From contig NZ_CP013909.1 in NCBI RefSeq assembly GCF_001507645.1, positions 3,348,001 through 3,412,000 of the forward strand: a stretch of 64,000 nucleotides of DNA, written 5' to 3'. The notes under the pieces are model-generated. The model did not search any database, was not told where the DNA came from, and saw nothing but the letters and a program-made list of their open reading frames with translations. Positions 16,464 to 24,027 of this stretch are shown one piece after another. The stretch's first letter is position 1. The number at the start of each line of letters is the position of its first letter. The translations under genes were made by a program, and so were the position numbers. Origin of the DNA: Hymenobacter sedentarius. Lineage in GTDB: Bacteria; Bacteroidota; Bacteroidia; Cytophagales; Hymenobacteraceae.

Positions 16464-18731
16464 CTACCGAATTACTTCGAGCCAGCCCCGGTATCTGCGG
16501 CCGTCGGTGTAGGACACAAAGTAGTAGTACAGCCCCCCATTGCCCTGGCCGGGCCAGCGAAATTCACGGTCCTGCGATTCAAAGACCTGCTGGCCCCACC
16601 GGCTAAAAATCCGGATGCTGGCGAACTGCGCATCGCAAAAGTTCGGCGGCAGGTCGGGCAGCCGGAACTCGTCGTTTTGCCCGTCGCGGTTGGGGGTGAT
16701 GACGTTGTAGAGCTTCACGGCCAGCGAATCGGGGCTTTTGACCTGCAGGCGGACGCGCTGCACCTGGGGCAGGGGCTTGCAGGTGGCATCCACGAGCTGG
16801 AACGTGACAGTGAGCTCGCGGTGCAGATTAGCCGCGGCGCAGCTCACGTCCCAGCTGAAGGTGCCATTGGCCGCGCCCGTACCGTTGAAGGCCTGGAAGC
16901 GCATGCCCGCAGCAGCCAGGTCGAAGCCTTCCTTGCCTTCGTTGGAAGTGCCGCTGGCCGTTAGGGTCAGGCCGTCGCGGTCGGCATCGGTGCCGGTGAA
17001 GGTGGCGGTATACTGGCGGCCCAGGGGCAGCACCAGCAGGGGGATTTCCGCCCCCTTGGGCACCGGCAGGCTTGAGGCCAGCACGGGCGCGTGGTTGGCG
17101 TAGCTCACCACCACGGGCACCGAGATGGTGGCAACGTCGCGCGTGCTGCACGGCGACGTTGCGGCCGCAAACCGGAAGGTGAAGACGGAATCGGGCCCCA
17201 CGGCCCGGCAATCGACGCGCCAGGTGAAGCGGCCGCGCTGCTGGTTGCCGGCGGTGCCCTGCGCGAGCGTGGCCCCCAATGCGCCGGGGCTGAAGCCTAG
17301 CCCGGTCATTTCCAGCTGCACGGGGTCGTAGTCGAGGTCGGTGCCGGTCACGTCGAAGGCTACCAGGTCGCCCACGCGCACGCGCAGGGGCAGAGCCGGG
17401 CCCGCCGTGGCAGCAATGGTGGGCGGGGTGTTGCCGGGCGGCACGGCGGTGAAAGCCACGCGCACCGTATCGCGCTTGGGCAGGCTGCAGCCGTCGTCGC
17501 CCACCACCACATCCAGCAAAAAGACCCGGCCGCGGGAGTTCATGCACTCAGGAAAGCAGAGCGTGGCCGTGAGCGTATCCGGTGCGCCGGCCGTGCGCAC
17601 CGCGCCGCTGCTAACCGACGTAAACGTGGGCAGCAGGCCCGAAAAATTTACTGGGGTTAATGACAAGGTCAGCCGCGAATTGGGGTCGGGGTCGGTGAAG
17701 CGCAGCCGAACGCAGCGGTTGCCGCCGGGCACAAAATGCAGGGTGTCGCGGCCGGGCCGGTACGTGGTAGGGCTGGCCGGGGCGGGCAGCAGCTTAAGGC
17801 TGGGCTTGGTGTTCACGGCGCAGTTTAGCACCATCAGCTGGAAGTCGCGCCGCGATTCCCCGATTTTCTCGCCCCGCCGGTACTCGGCGCAGCGCACCCC
17901 AAACACGAAGAGGCCCAACGACGTGGGCCGCACGGTGAGCCGGCCCGAGTTCCGGCCGATTTCGAGGGTGGGAGCGCCGGGTATCTGGTTGAGGGTGCTT
18001 AGTCCCGGGTTCCACTTGATGAGGGCATAAGGGGCCGCGTCGGCCGCAGCGGGCTTGGGCACGGTGGCGTTGGCGTGCCCGTTGAGCGGAGTTACCAGGT
18101 CGTATACCAGGGAGTCGCCGTCGGCGTCCTGGCCGCCGAAGTCGTAGTAGAACAGCTCGTTGCGGCAAGCGTAGTCGGCCAGTGCTGGAAAGATGCGCGG
18201 CGTGGAGTCGTAGAAGGGCTTGCCGCCCCGCACCACCGCCGGAAACTCCAGGTAGAAGGTTTGGGCGGCGTTGTTGGGCGCCACTATGTTGCTGATGGAG
18301 TAGTTGCGGCAGCAGCGCTCCACCGCCACGTAGTACCCTTGCGGACTGTTGTAGGTATCGGCCGTGAGCGTGATGAGCTTGCTGTACACCAGCTTGCGGG
18401 TGCTGAGCGTGGGCTGGGCACACGCCGGATTGGTGTAGTTGACGAAGGTGTTGCTGCTGAGCGGCAGCACCACGTTGGTCATGCGGTTGTTGGTGCTTTT
18501 CTCAAAAATGCTGGCCGTGAGGTCGGCATCGAGCACGCTCACGTTGCCATTCACGGCGTCGAAGTACAGGTTGAGCAGCAGCGTGTAGGACTCGCCGGTA
18601 TTGTGCACCAGCTCCATTTCACCGCCCACTATGTGCGTAGCCTGTGCCGTCTTGCCAAACCCCAGCCAACTGCCCCAAAACAGCAGCAATGCAGCCCACG
18701 CCGGACCGGGCAAAGGAAGGCGAAAGAGCAT
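16464..18731 (-). CDS. Large secreted protein with gliding-motility-type (CHU_C, T9SS type B) C-terminal domain
   Basis: 755-residue surface protein. Start at 18731 gives a signal peptide (MLFRLPLPGPAWAALLLFWG ... TAQA). The mature start THIVGGEMELVHNTGESYTL is typical of large Bacteroidota adhesin-like proteins. Repeated Ig/cadherin-like segments follow (for example FTGTDADRDGLTLTASG). The last 85 residues are a CHU_C domain: YNVITPNRDGQNDEF, IRIFSRWGQQVFES and YYYFVSYTDGRRYRGWLEV, the T9SS type B signal. The protein is expected on the cell surface with an adhesion or gliding-related role. No enzyme motif seen. Confidence 0.88.
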   Translation of the reverse strand: MLFRLPLPGPAWAALLLFWGSWLGFGKTAQATHIVGGEMELVHNTGESYTLLLNLYFDAVNGNVSVLDADLTASIFEKSTNNRMTNVVLPLSSNTFVNYTNPACAQPTLSTRKLVYSKLITLTADTYNSPQGYYVAVERCCRNYSISNIVAPNNAAQTFYLEFPAVVRGGKPFYDSTPRIFPALADYACRNELFYYDFGGQDADGDSLVYDLVTPLNGHANATVPKPAAADAAPYALIKWNPGLSTLNQIPGAPTLEIGRNSGRLTVRPTSLGLFVFGVRCAEYRRGEKIGESRRDFQLMVLNCAVNTKPSLKLLPAPASPTTYRPGRDTLHFVPGGNRCVRLRFTDPDPNSRLTLSLTPVNFSGLLPTFTSVSSGAVRTAGAPDTLTATLCFPECMNSRGRVFLLDVVVGDDGCSLPKRDTVRVAFTAVPPGNTPPTIAATAGPALPLRVRVGDLVAFDVTGTDLDYDPVQLEMTGLGFSPGALGATLAQGTAGNQQRGRFTWRVDCRAVGPDSVFTFRFAAATSPCSTRDVATISVPVVVSYANHAPVLASSLPVPKGAEIPLLVLPLGRQYTATFTGTDADRDGLTLTASGTSNEGKEGFDLAAAGMRFQAFNGTGAANGTFSWDVSCAAANLHRELTVTFQLVDATCKPLPQVQRVRLQVKSPDSLAVKLYNVITPNRDGQNDEFRLPDLPPNFCDAQFASIRIFSRWGQQVFESQDREFRWPGQGNGGLYYYFVSYTDGRRYRGWLEVIR

Positions 18732-18870
18732 TCGTTGGAGAAATAAGCGTACTAAATCCGGATGGAGCCGAAATATACGGCCGCTAAAGTCAACTTCTGG
18801 CCGGGGCACCGCGTTTTGCTGGCACGCCGGATTGGCTCGGCCGTAAGCTGGTTTTAGGGGTGTGCCGCCA

Positions 18871-18878
18871 TACCTTAG
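18871..18878 (+). promoter_or_regulatory. Weak candidate -7 element for the M1 peptidase gene
   Basis: TACCTTAG differs from TAnnTTTG at one base and lies 63 nt before the preferred ATG (33 nt before the alternative ATG at 18912). Confidence 0.25.
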
Positions 18879-18941
18879 GTGCCCACAAGGTGGTGGCGCT
18901 ACCGAACTGGTATGGCACTATTTACTTCTTTTCTCTATCCT

Positions 18942-21029
18942 ATGCGTCCATTGGTCTACGGTTTCTTACTGAGCAGCTTATTCGCTGCGCCCCCGGGGCT
19001 GCGGGCCCAGCAGCTGGCGCCTGGCGCCAACGTTCGCGGCTTCAGCCTGAGCCCGGAAGAGCTGGAAGGCGGCCGGCTCTGCGCGGCGGGCCACGTGCAG
19101 GCGGCCCTGCGCAGCGCAACGACTTCGGTGCCGCACCGCCGCAAAATGGACCGGTACGACGTGAAGTACTACAAGCTGGACCTGGCTATGGAAAACAACT
19201 CGCTGAACGTGGCCGGCTCGGTGTGGATGCGCCTTCGGGTGGGAAGCCAGGCCCTCGATTCCTTGGCATTTGAGCTATACCAGGCCCCGGCGGGCTCCCC
19301 GGCCGGCACTGCCACGCTGCTCATCGACTCGGTGGTGGTGAACGGCCGCCGCGCGCCCGGCATCCGCCGGGCCGGGCCCGATGCCACCGCCGGCCTGGCC
19401 AAACCCCTGGCTGCCAACTCCCTGGCCGATGCCCGCATCTACTACCACGGCACGGCGCCCAGCGGCAATTCGGCGGCCATCGGCAACGGCCTGAGCAACC
19501 GCAGTTCGGTCAACATCGATACTTACAACGGCGCCCCAACCTTTGCCTATGACGTTACCTGGTCCTTGTCGGAGCCTTTTTCGGCGCACGAGTGGTTTCC
19601 GTGCAAGCAGGTGCTCACCGACAAAGCCGACTCTTCCGACGTGTGGGTGACCACCACCCAGCCCAACAAGGTGGGCTCCAACGGCGTGCTGGTGCGCACC
19701 GTGCCGCTCCCGGGCAACAAGGTGCGCTACGAGTGGAAGTCCCGGCATCCCATCGACTATTACCTGATTTCGGTGTCGGTGGCGCCGTATCTGGAGTACG
19801 TGAACTACGCCAACCCCGCCGGTGGGCCCCGCATTCCCATCGTCAACTACGTGTACAACCAGGCGTACCTCGATTACTGGAAAACCCGCATAGACCTGAC
19901 GCCGGGCTTTATCGAAAACTACTCGGCCCTGGTGGGGCTGTACCCTTTTGCCAACGAAAAATACGGGCACACCACGGCCCCCATTTTCGGCGGCATGGAG
20001 CACCAAACCATGACCACCCAGGATGGGTTTTCATTCACGCTCACTGCCCATGAGCTTTTCCATCAGTGGTTTGGCGACAACGTGACCTGTGCCAGCTGGG
20101 CAGACATTTGGCTCAACGAAGGCTTTGCGTCCTACGGGGAGTACCTCTCGCTGCAAGCCTTTGATACCCCCGCCAGTGCCCGCGCCTGGATGGACAACGC
20201 CCACCAAAACGCGCTATTGGACCAGGGGAGCATGTCGGTGGACGACACCACCAGCGTGCATCGCATCTTCAATTATAACCTGAGCTATAAGAAGGGTGCT
20301 GCCGTAATTCACATGCTACGCTATTTGCTGAACGACGATACCAAGTTCTTTCGGGCCTTGCGCACCTACCAGACCCAATTCCGTGGGTCTACCGCCCGCA
20401 CTGCCGATTTGCAGCGCATTTTCGAGGGTGAGGCCGGCCGGCCGCTCGGGTATTTCTTCCAGCAATGGTTCACGGGACATGGCGCCCCCCTCTTTGATGG
20501 CAAGTGGAACCAGAACGGCAGCAGTTTCGTGCTGCGCGTTAATGAAATAGCCTCCTTTCCATACTATACGCCTTTCTTTGACACCGATGTTGATTACCGC
20601 CTCACCTTCACCAACGGTACTACCCAAACCGTGCGCCTGCACCAGGGCCAGGCCACCGAAACCTACTATTTCTCTGTGAATAGCACCGTGGCCAGCGTGG
20701 CAATCGACCCGGACCAGTGGATTTTGGACTCTCCGTACAGCGGCGCTTTTCGCGACAATACCTTGCTGGCCAACCGGGCGGGTACCAGTGTCATTCCCCT
20801 CAGCCTTTACCCCAATCCCTGCCGCGACCAGCTCCAATTATCGGCGCTGCCCGCCGCCCGCCTCACGGCCGAAGCCCTGGATGCCACGGGCCGCGTGGTG
20901 CTGCGGCAAGTGGTGGTGGCGCAGCAGCCCACACTCTACACGCACGCGCTGGCCCCGGGCTTGTACCACTTGCGCCTGCTCGGTGCTCAGGGCGAGCTGC
21001 TGGGCCAGAGCCGGTTTGTACGGGAGTAA
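18942..21029 (+). CDS. Secreted M1 family aminopeptidase with T9SS type A domain
   Basis: Extracellular zinc aminopeptidase. The ATG at 18942 yields a signal peptide MRPLVYGFLLSSLFAAPPGL ... AQ; ATGs at 18912 and 18879 would lengthen the n-region. An N-terminal beta domain is followed by the substrate loop GGMEHQTMTT (in place of GxMEN) and the gluzincin site H370-E371-L-F-H374 with E393 in WLNEGFASYGEYL. Asp-rich strands lead to a T9SS type A C-terminal domain (LSLYPNPCRDQLQL ... LAPGLYHLRLLGAQGE), so it is secreted by the type IX system. 695 residues. It is divergent from the CHU_C protein gene. Likely involved in peptide scavenging. Confidence 0.92.
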   Translation: MRPLVYGFLLSSLFAAPPGLRAQQLAPGANVRGFSLSPEELEGGRLCAAGHVQAALRSATTSVPHRRKMDRYDVKYYKLDLAMENNSLNVAGSVWMRLRVGSQALDSLAFELYQAPAGSPAGTATLLIDSVVVNGRRAPGIRRAGPDATAGLAKPLAANSLADARIYYHGTAPSGNSAAIGNGLSNRSSVNIDTYNGAPTFAYDVTWSLSEPFSAHEWFPCKQVLTDKADSSDVWVTTTQPNKVGSNGVLVRTVPLPGNKVRYEWKSRHPIDYYLISVSVAPYLEYVNYANPAGGPRIPIVNYVYNQAYLDYWKTRIDLTPGFIENYSALVGLYPFANEKYGHTTAPIFGGMEHQTMTTQDGFSFTLTAHELFHQWFGDNVTCASWADIWLNEGFASYGEYLSLQAFDTPASARAWMDNAHQNALLDQGSMSVDDTTSVHRIFNYNLSYKKGAAVIHMLRYLLNDDTKFFRALRTYQTQFRGSTARTADLQRIFEGEAGRPLGYFFQQWFTGHGAPLFDGKWNQNGSSFVLRVNEIASFPYYTPFFDTDVDYRLTFTNGTTQTVRLHQGQATETYYFSVNSTVASVAIDPDQWILDSPYSGAFRDNTLLANRAGTSVIPLSLYPNPCRDQLQLSALPAARLTAEALDATGRVVLRQVVVAQQPTLYTHALAPGLYHLRLLGAQGELLGQSRFVRE

Positions 21030-21049
21030 TTCAGCCCAACCCGTTAAAT

Positions 21050-21084
21050 AAAAAAGCCGCTCCTGAGAAGGAGCGGCTTTTTTT
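21050..21084. terminator. Bidirectional terminator
   Basis: Stem AAAAAAGCCGCTCC / GGAGCGGCTTTTTT with loop TGAGAA and a T7 tract, between the convergent M1 peptidase and the hypothetical gene at 21095. Confidence 0.9.
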
Positions 21085-21094
21085 AGCTCAATTG

Positions 21095-21730
21095 CTAGAA
21101 TGTGTCGTGGTACACCGCAATCAGCGCCTCGCTGGCGGCGTCGGCCGGCGGCGCGTCGAGCAGGGCCTTTAGCAGCTCATCAAACGAGCGGGCGGGCGTG
21201 AAGCCCGGTTCGAGCACGGCGTTGCTGGTGAGACGGATAAACATGGGCTGCCCATTGACGGCCACCAAATCGACGGTGATGAGGCCAAAGCGCTGGTTGC
21301 AATCCCCGGTGTGGGGGCAGTCGGTTGGGTTGGGCTTGAAGAACTGCTTGAGCGTGGTTTCGGTGTAGTGTTCGCGCTGCTGGGTGCACTTGTCGGCGCA
21401 GGCGCGGCGGTAGCCCAGCGCCAGCACCCGCTCGCCGAGGTGCTCGTAAAAGTGGCGGAAGTTGCCGGGCCCAATCGAAGGGTCAAAGAAAAGCAGCGCG
21501 CCCTGGCGGCCGTGCTCCTGCAGCAGCTGCACCTGGAAGCCGCGGGTGCCCGCCGCGCCGCCCTTGCGCAGGTGGTAGGCCTTAAAATAGGGGCCCAGCC
21601 AGTTGAGGTACACGCGCTGCTCGACCCAGCGGGCGTGCCGCCGGACCTGGGCCGGCGACAGCGCCACCGCGTGCCAGGAGGCCGGGGATTTCGCATTGGA
21701 GCGAAACAGGTTGTGGATAAAATCGAGCAA
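21095..21730 (-). CDS. Conserved-looking hypothetical protein with a Cys-rich loop
   Basis: Unrecognised cytoplasmic protein. The coding-quality sequence begins at LLDFIHNLFRSNAK; a TTG at 21730 is chosen because the region before it (to an ATG at 21844) is Pro/Cys/Ala-rich, reaches into the terminator of the upstream gene and holds a promoter-like TAACTTTC (21737-21744). Visible features are WLGPYFKAYHLRKGGAAG, ALLFFDPSIGPGNF, and a cluster of cysteines in RRACADKCTQQ and TDCPHTGDCNQRFG that could bind a metal. 211 residues. The start is uncertain; no function is proposed. Confidence 0.6.
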   Translation of the reverse strand: MLDFIHNLFRSNAKSPASWHAVALSPAQVRRHARWVEQRVYLNWLGPYFKAYHLRKGGAAGTRGFQVQLLQEHGRQGALLFFDPSIGPGNFRHFYEHLGERVLALGYRRACADKCTQQREHYTETTLKQFFKPNPTDCPHTGDCNQRFGLITVDLVAVNGQPMFIRLTSNAVLEPGFTPARSFDELLKALLDAPPADAASEALIAVYHDTF

Positions 21731-21848
21731 AACGTGGAAAGTTAGTGGAGTCGAAACACCCACTTTGGTAAATAGTTTGGGAGCCGGCGCCGGGCAGGCC
21801 ACCGGTTTGGGCCCGGGGGGCGCGCATCCAAGGGAGCGTGCCATAAAC

Positions 21849-21880
21849 AAAGGCCGGCTTCCGTGGGGAAACCGGCCTTA
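21849..21880 (-). terminator. Terminator after the DUF2147 gene
   Basis: Stem AAGGCCGG / CCGGCCTT, 30 bp downstream of the DUF2147 stop, followed on the minus strand by TTTGTTT. The T tract is short. Confidence 0.55.
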
Positions 21881-21910
21881 TTACCGTTTATCAGGCAACT
21901 GTCCGGGCGG

Positions 21911-22351
21911 TTATTTTACCCGCGTCCAGGTCTGGGACTTGCCAATGAGCGAAAAGCCGATGTAGCCCTTCACTTCCATGGTGTTGGCGCTTTCCAGCTT
22001 CATGTAGCAGGAGTAGGTCTTGCCGCTTTCGGGGTCGTAGATTTTGCCGTCGTCCCACTTGTTGTCGTCGTCGTACTTGAAGCCTTGCATAAACACCAGG
22101 CCCAGGCGGGGGCGGTTGCGCAGCTTGGGGTCGGGGTTTTGGCTATCGGTTTTGGGCTTGCCGGTGGCGGGGTCATTCGGTACGGTCAGGCTCACAATTT
22201 TACCGCACAACTTGTCGCCGCACTTGTATATTTCAAACGTGGCCTTCTTCTCCGAGTTCGTCCATACCCCGAGCGGGGTCATGGTTTGGGCGGAAGCCAT
22301 GCGGGCAACGCCCAACACGAGGGCAATGAGTAAAAGCAGTGTTTTTTTCAT
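21911..22351 (-). CDS. DUF2147 family periplasmic protein
   Basis: 146 residues with signal peptide MKKTLLLLIALVLGVARMAS cut near SAQ. The mature domain has the DUF2147 pattern: PLGVWTNSEKKATFEIYKC at its start, CGDKLCGKIV, GLVFMQGFKYDDDNKWDDGKIYDPESG, and the C-terminal KGYIGFSLIGKSQTWTRV. Small beta-barrel-like secreted proteins of this family have no established function. Start at 22351 is set by the signal peptide. Confidence 0.9.
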   Translation of the reverse strand: MKKTLLLLIALVLGVARMASAQTMTPLGVWTNSEKKATFEIYKCGDKLCGKIVSLTVPNDPATGKPKTDSQNPDPKLRNRPRLGLVFMQGFKYDDDNKWDDGKIYDPESGKTYSCYMKLESANTMEVKGYIGFSLIGKSQTWTRVK

Positions 22352-22571
22352 TTCTGAAGAGAAGAGGAGTGGGTTTGATGGGAAAAGGTAATTGAAAAAT
22401 TCCGGAGGGCCCGCCGGTGGTATTGAATAGCACCCAGGCAAGTTTACGGCCAAGTTATGAGCTTTTGCTAAGCAGACGAGATTTTCGCTACTAATGACAA
22501 AAAAAATATAGCTGTAAATCAGGGCTCAAGCTACTGTTGAGCGGGTTTAGCCCAATAATTAGGCTCCAGGT

Positions 22572-22601
22572 TTTGAACCTTAGTTTCCGCTATTAACTTT
22601 A
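22572..22601 (+). promoter_or_regulatory. Candidate promoter for a non-coding RNA
   Basis: TTTG at 22572-22575 and TAACTTTA at 22594-22601, separated by 18 nt, approximate TTTG-N19-21-TAnnTTTG. It would start transcription at about 22607. A small hairpin (AGGTT/AACCT, 22568-22580) overlaps the -33 part, and a GCTCAA/TTGAGC hairpin lies just upstream (22524-22542). The stretch from 22352 to here holds nothing else recognised. Confidence 0.4.
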
Positions 22602-22606
22602 CCGAC

Positions 22607-22946
22607 CAGTAGTGAGTGCTACGGCCTCATTCAAGCAGCCCTAAGGTGCTGGGCCGCGCGAATGAGTGTTATGTCGAACGTAAAGAAAGGAGGTACAAAA
22701 TGTCTAGTAGTCCCAAACAAATCCTGCCAAGCCTGTCGAATGTCGTACGCTTCACCGCAGTACGCGCCTAACAACAGCTTCGTGGGGTAGCTCCTAAGGC
22801 TGCCCACATTCGGCCAGGTCTTACGCTTAGGACGCCGGAACTGTACCCCAGTTTCGCCGCTTGGTAAGATTTGAAGGATTAGATGCCCGGTTCGCCCAGT
22901 CGCCCTTTAGTGGGACGGCAGAGGCGTACCGGGTATCGCTTTTTTT
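22607..22946 (+). ncRNA. Candidate structured non-coding RNA of about 340 nt
   Basis: No long open frame, but closely spaced helices that can be read directly: CTCATTC/GAATGAG (22626-22632 with 22660-22666); CGTAC/GTACG (22744-22748 with 22760-22764); GTGGG..AGC/GCT.CCCAC (22782-22807); CGGC..GTC/GACGCCG (22811-22837); AACTG/CAGTT with a 5-nt loop (22839-22853); and a terminal hairpin ATGCCCGGT/ACCGGGTAT (22883-22891 with 22928-22936) enclosing CGCC/GGCG and ending in a T7 run, a textbook terminator. A promoter-like sequence lies upstream. It lacks the diagnostic sequences of tmRNA, RNase P RNA, SRP RNA and tRNA. The multi-hairpin layout is unlike 6S RNA. The 5-prime end is inferred. Confidence 0.55.
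22700..22771 (+). CDS. Possible 23-aa leader peptide inside the candidate RNA
   Basis: ATG at 22700 preceded by AGGAGG (22688-22693, 6-nt spacer) opens a 23-codon frame reading MSSSPKQILPSLSNVVRFTA plus VRA and stop. A perfect Shine-Dalgarno site is unusual in Bacteroidota, where most genes lack one, so it may be functional, or AGGAGG may be a structural part of the RNA. No homologue recognised. Confidence 0.25.
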   Translation: MSSSPKQILPSLSNVVRFTAVRA

Positions 22947-22979
22947 AGCCCAATTGCATTTCCCCGAAGCCCTGCGCTC

Positions 22980-23897
22980 TTAATGAGTCGTCCGCTTTTT
23001 TGAAGTGGTGCGGGTAGTTTTCTTCACCGGGGCTTTCTTGGCCGGGGCTTTGTGCCGGATGGTGGGCGCCACTTTCTTTTTGGCCACCGTGCTTTTGCGA
23101 GTGGCTGCTTTCTTGGCCACCGTGCGGGTGCTCTTCCGCGCCACTGGCGCCGCTTTCTTAAGGGCCGGCAGCACTTTGGGCGGGGCCGTTACGGGGGCAG
23201 CCAGTGGCTCTACTGCGGCCGGGCGGGTGGGCAGCGCTGCTACCGGAGCTACTGTACGAGCCAGTGGTGCTGGCTTGGGCGCGTTGGTGGCTACCATGGC
23301 ACCGGGCCCCAGCACGCGGCGCACCTGCATAAAGCGGCGCTCGTAGTCGGTTCCTTCTACCTGGCTCACTTTCACGCCGGACTCGCGCCGGGCCGAGGAG
23401 GCGTGTACGAACCGCAGCGGCACTTCGCCCCGCTTGGAAATGACAATGCCGGCGTGGCCCGGCGTGGTGCTGGTAGGCGCCGTGCCCGTAAACACCACGA
23501 TGTCGCCGGGTTGGGCTTCGGCGCGCGCTACGGGGCGGCCCACGTCAATGAGCAGGGCCGTGGAATGCGGCACGTTGACGTTGAAATGAGCGAAGGTGTA
23601 CATGATAAAGCCGGAGCAGTCAAACCCCGTGAGGGGCGACGTACCGGCAAACACATAGGGCGTGCCCTGATGCGAAAGGCCGAAGGCCACAATGCTATCG
23701 GCGCGGGCCGCCAGGCCAGTGGCCGGGGCTTCGCGCAGGGCAGCGAAGGAAGTGGAAACCGGCTGCGCCGGCAGGTCGTCGGACTTAGTGGTGGTCCAGG
23801 TTACGCGCTTGGGGGCCGCAGCCCGGCGGTTTAGCCGGGGCAGAACTATGGCCATGGCGGCCAATAATCCTATAAAAACCAGCCAGACGTAACGCAT
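22980..23897 (-). CDS. NlpC/P60 (C40) peptidase with lysine/alanine-rich tail
   Basis: Probable peptidoglycan D,L-endopeptidase. The ATG at 23897 starts an N-terminal hydrophobic anchor (YVWLVFIGLLAAMAIVL). The C40 domain (about residues 65-195) has catalytic C94 in GFDCSGF, then PGDIVVF, GHAGIVIS with the catalytic His, and RFVHAS. From about residue 205 the protein is a basic tail of KKA, KKV, RKST and KTT repeats resembling histone H1 or AlgP, ending KKRTTH. 305 residues. The tail is unusual for this family and could bind cell-wall or extracellular polyanions or DNA. Confidence 0.88.
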   Translation of the reverse strand: MRYVWLVFIGLLAAMAIVLPRLNRRAAAPKRVTWTTTKSDDLPAQPVSTSFAALREAPATGLAARADSIVAFGLSHQGTPYVFAGTSPLTGFDCSGFIMYTFAHFNVNVPHSTALLIDVGRPVARAEAQPGDIVVFTGTAPTSTTPGHAGIVISKRGEVPLRFVHASSARRESGVKVSQVEGTDYERRFMQVRRVLGPGAMVATNAPKPAPLARTVAPVAALPTRPAAVEPLAAPVTAPPKVLPALKKAAPVARKSTRTVAKKAATRKSTVAKKKVAPTIRHKAPAKKAPVKKTTRTTSKKRTTH

Positions 23898-23924
23898 AAT
23901 CGAACGGAGTGCAAAGTGGGTGCC

Positions 23925-23931
23925 GAAAGTA
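23925..23931 (-). promoter_or_regulatory. Candidate -7 element for the C40 peptidase gene
   Basis: TACTTTC on the minus strand, 27 nt upstream of the start at 23897, resembles the TACTTTG variant seen elsewhere in this window. Confidence 0.3.
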
Positions 23932-23970
23932 AGCACCACAATAGCCCTCAACGCAGGGCTGTTCGCTAGG

Positions 23971-23998
23971 TTGGAGGCAGTGCTCCGGGCTTACTTTG
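23971..23998 (+). promoter_or_regulatory. Candidate promoter for the M61 peptidase gene
   Basis: TTG at 23971-23973 and TACTTTG at 23992-23998 with an 18-nt spacer, 29 nt before the ATG at 24028. It is divergent to the element at 23925. Confidence 0.4.
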
Positions 23999-24027
23999 TG
24001 CCAAAGGTCCATCTTATAACATTGCTA

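Noticed and set aside
22870..22895. A 16S-rRNA-like string (GGATTAGATGCCCGG) within the candidate RNA
   Set aside because: It is short and flanked by sequence unlike 16S rRNA, and part of it pairs to form the terminator; taken as chance.
22607..22946. tmRNA, RNase P RNA or 6S RNA
   Set aside because: No alanine-tag sequence or CCA end, no GAAAGTCCGGGC-type RNase P core, and the pattern of hairpins is unlike 6S RNA.
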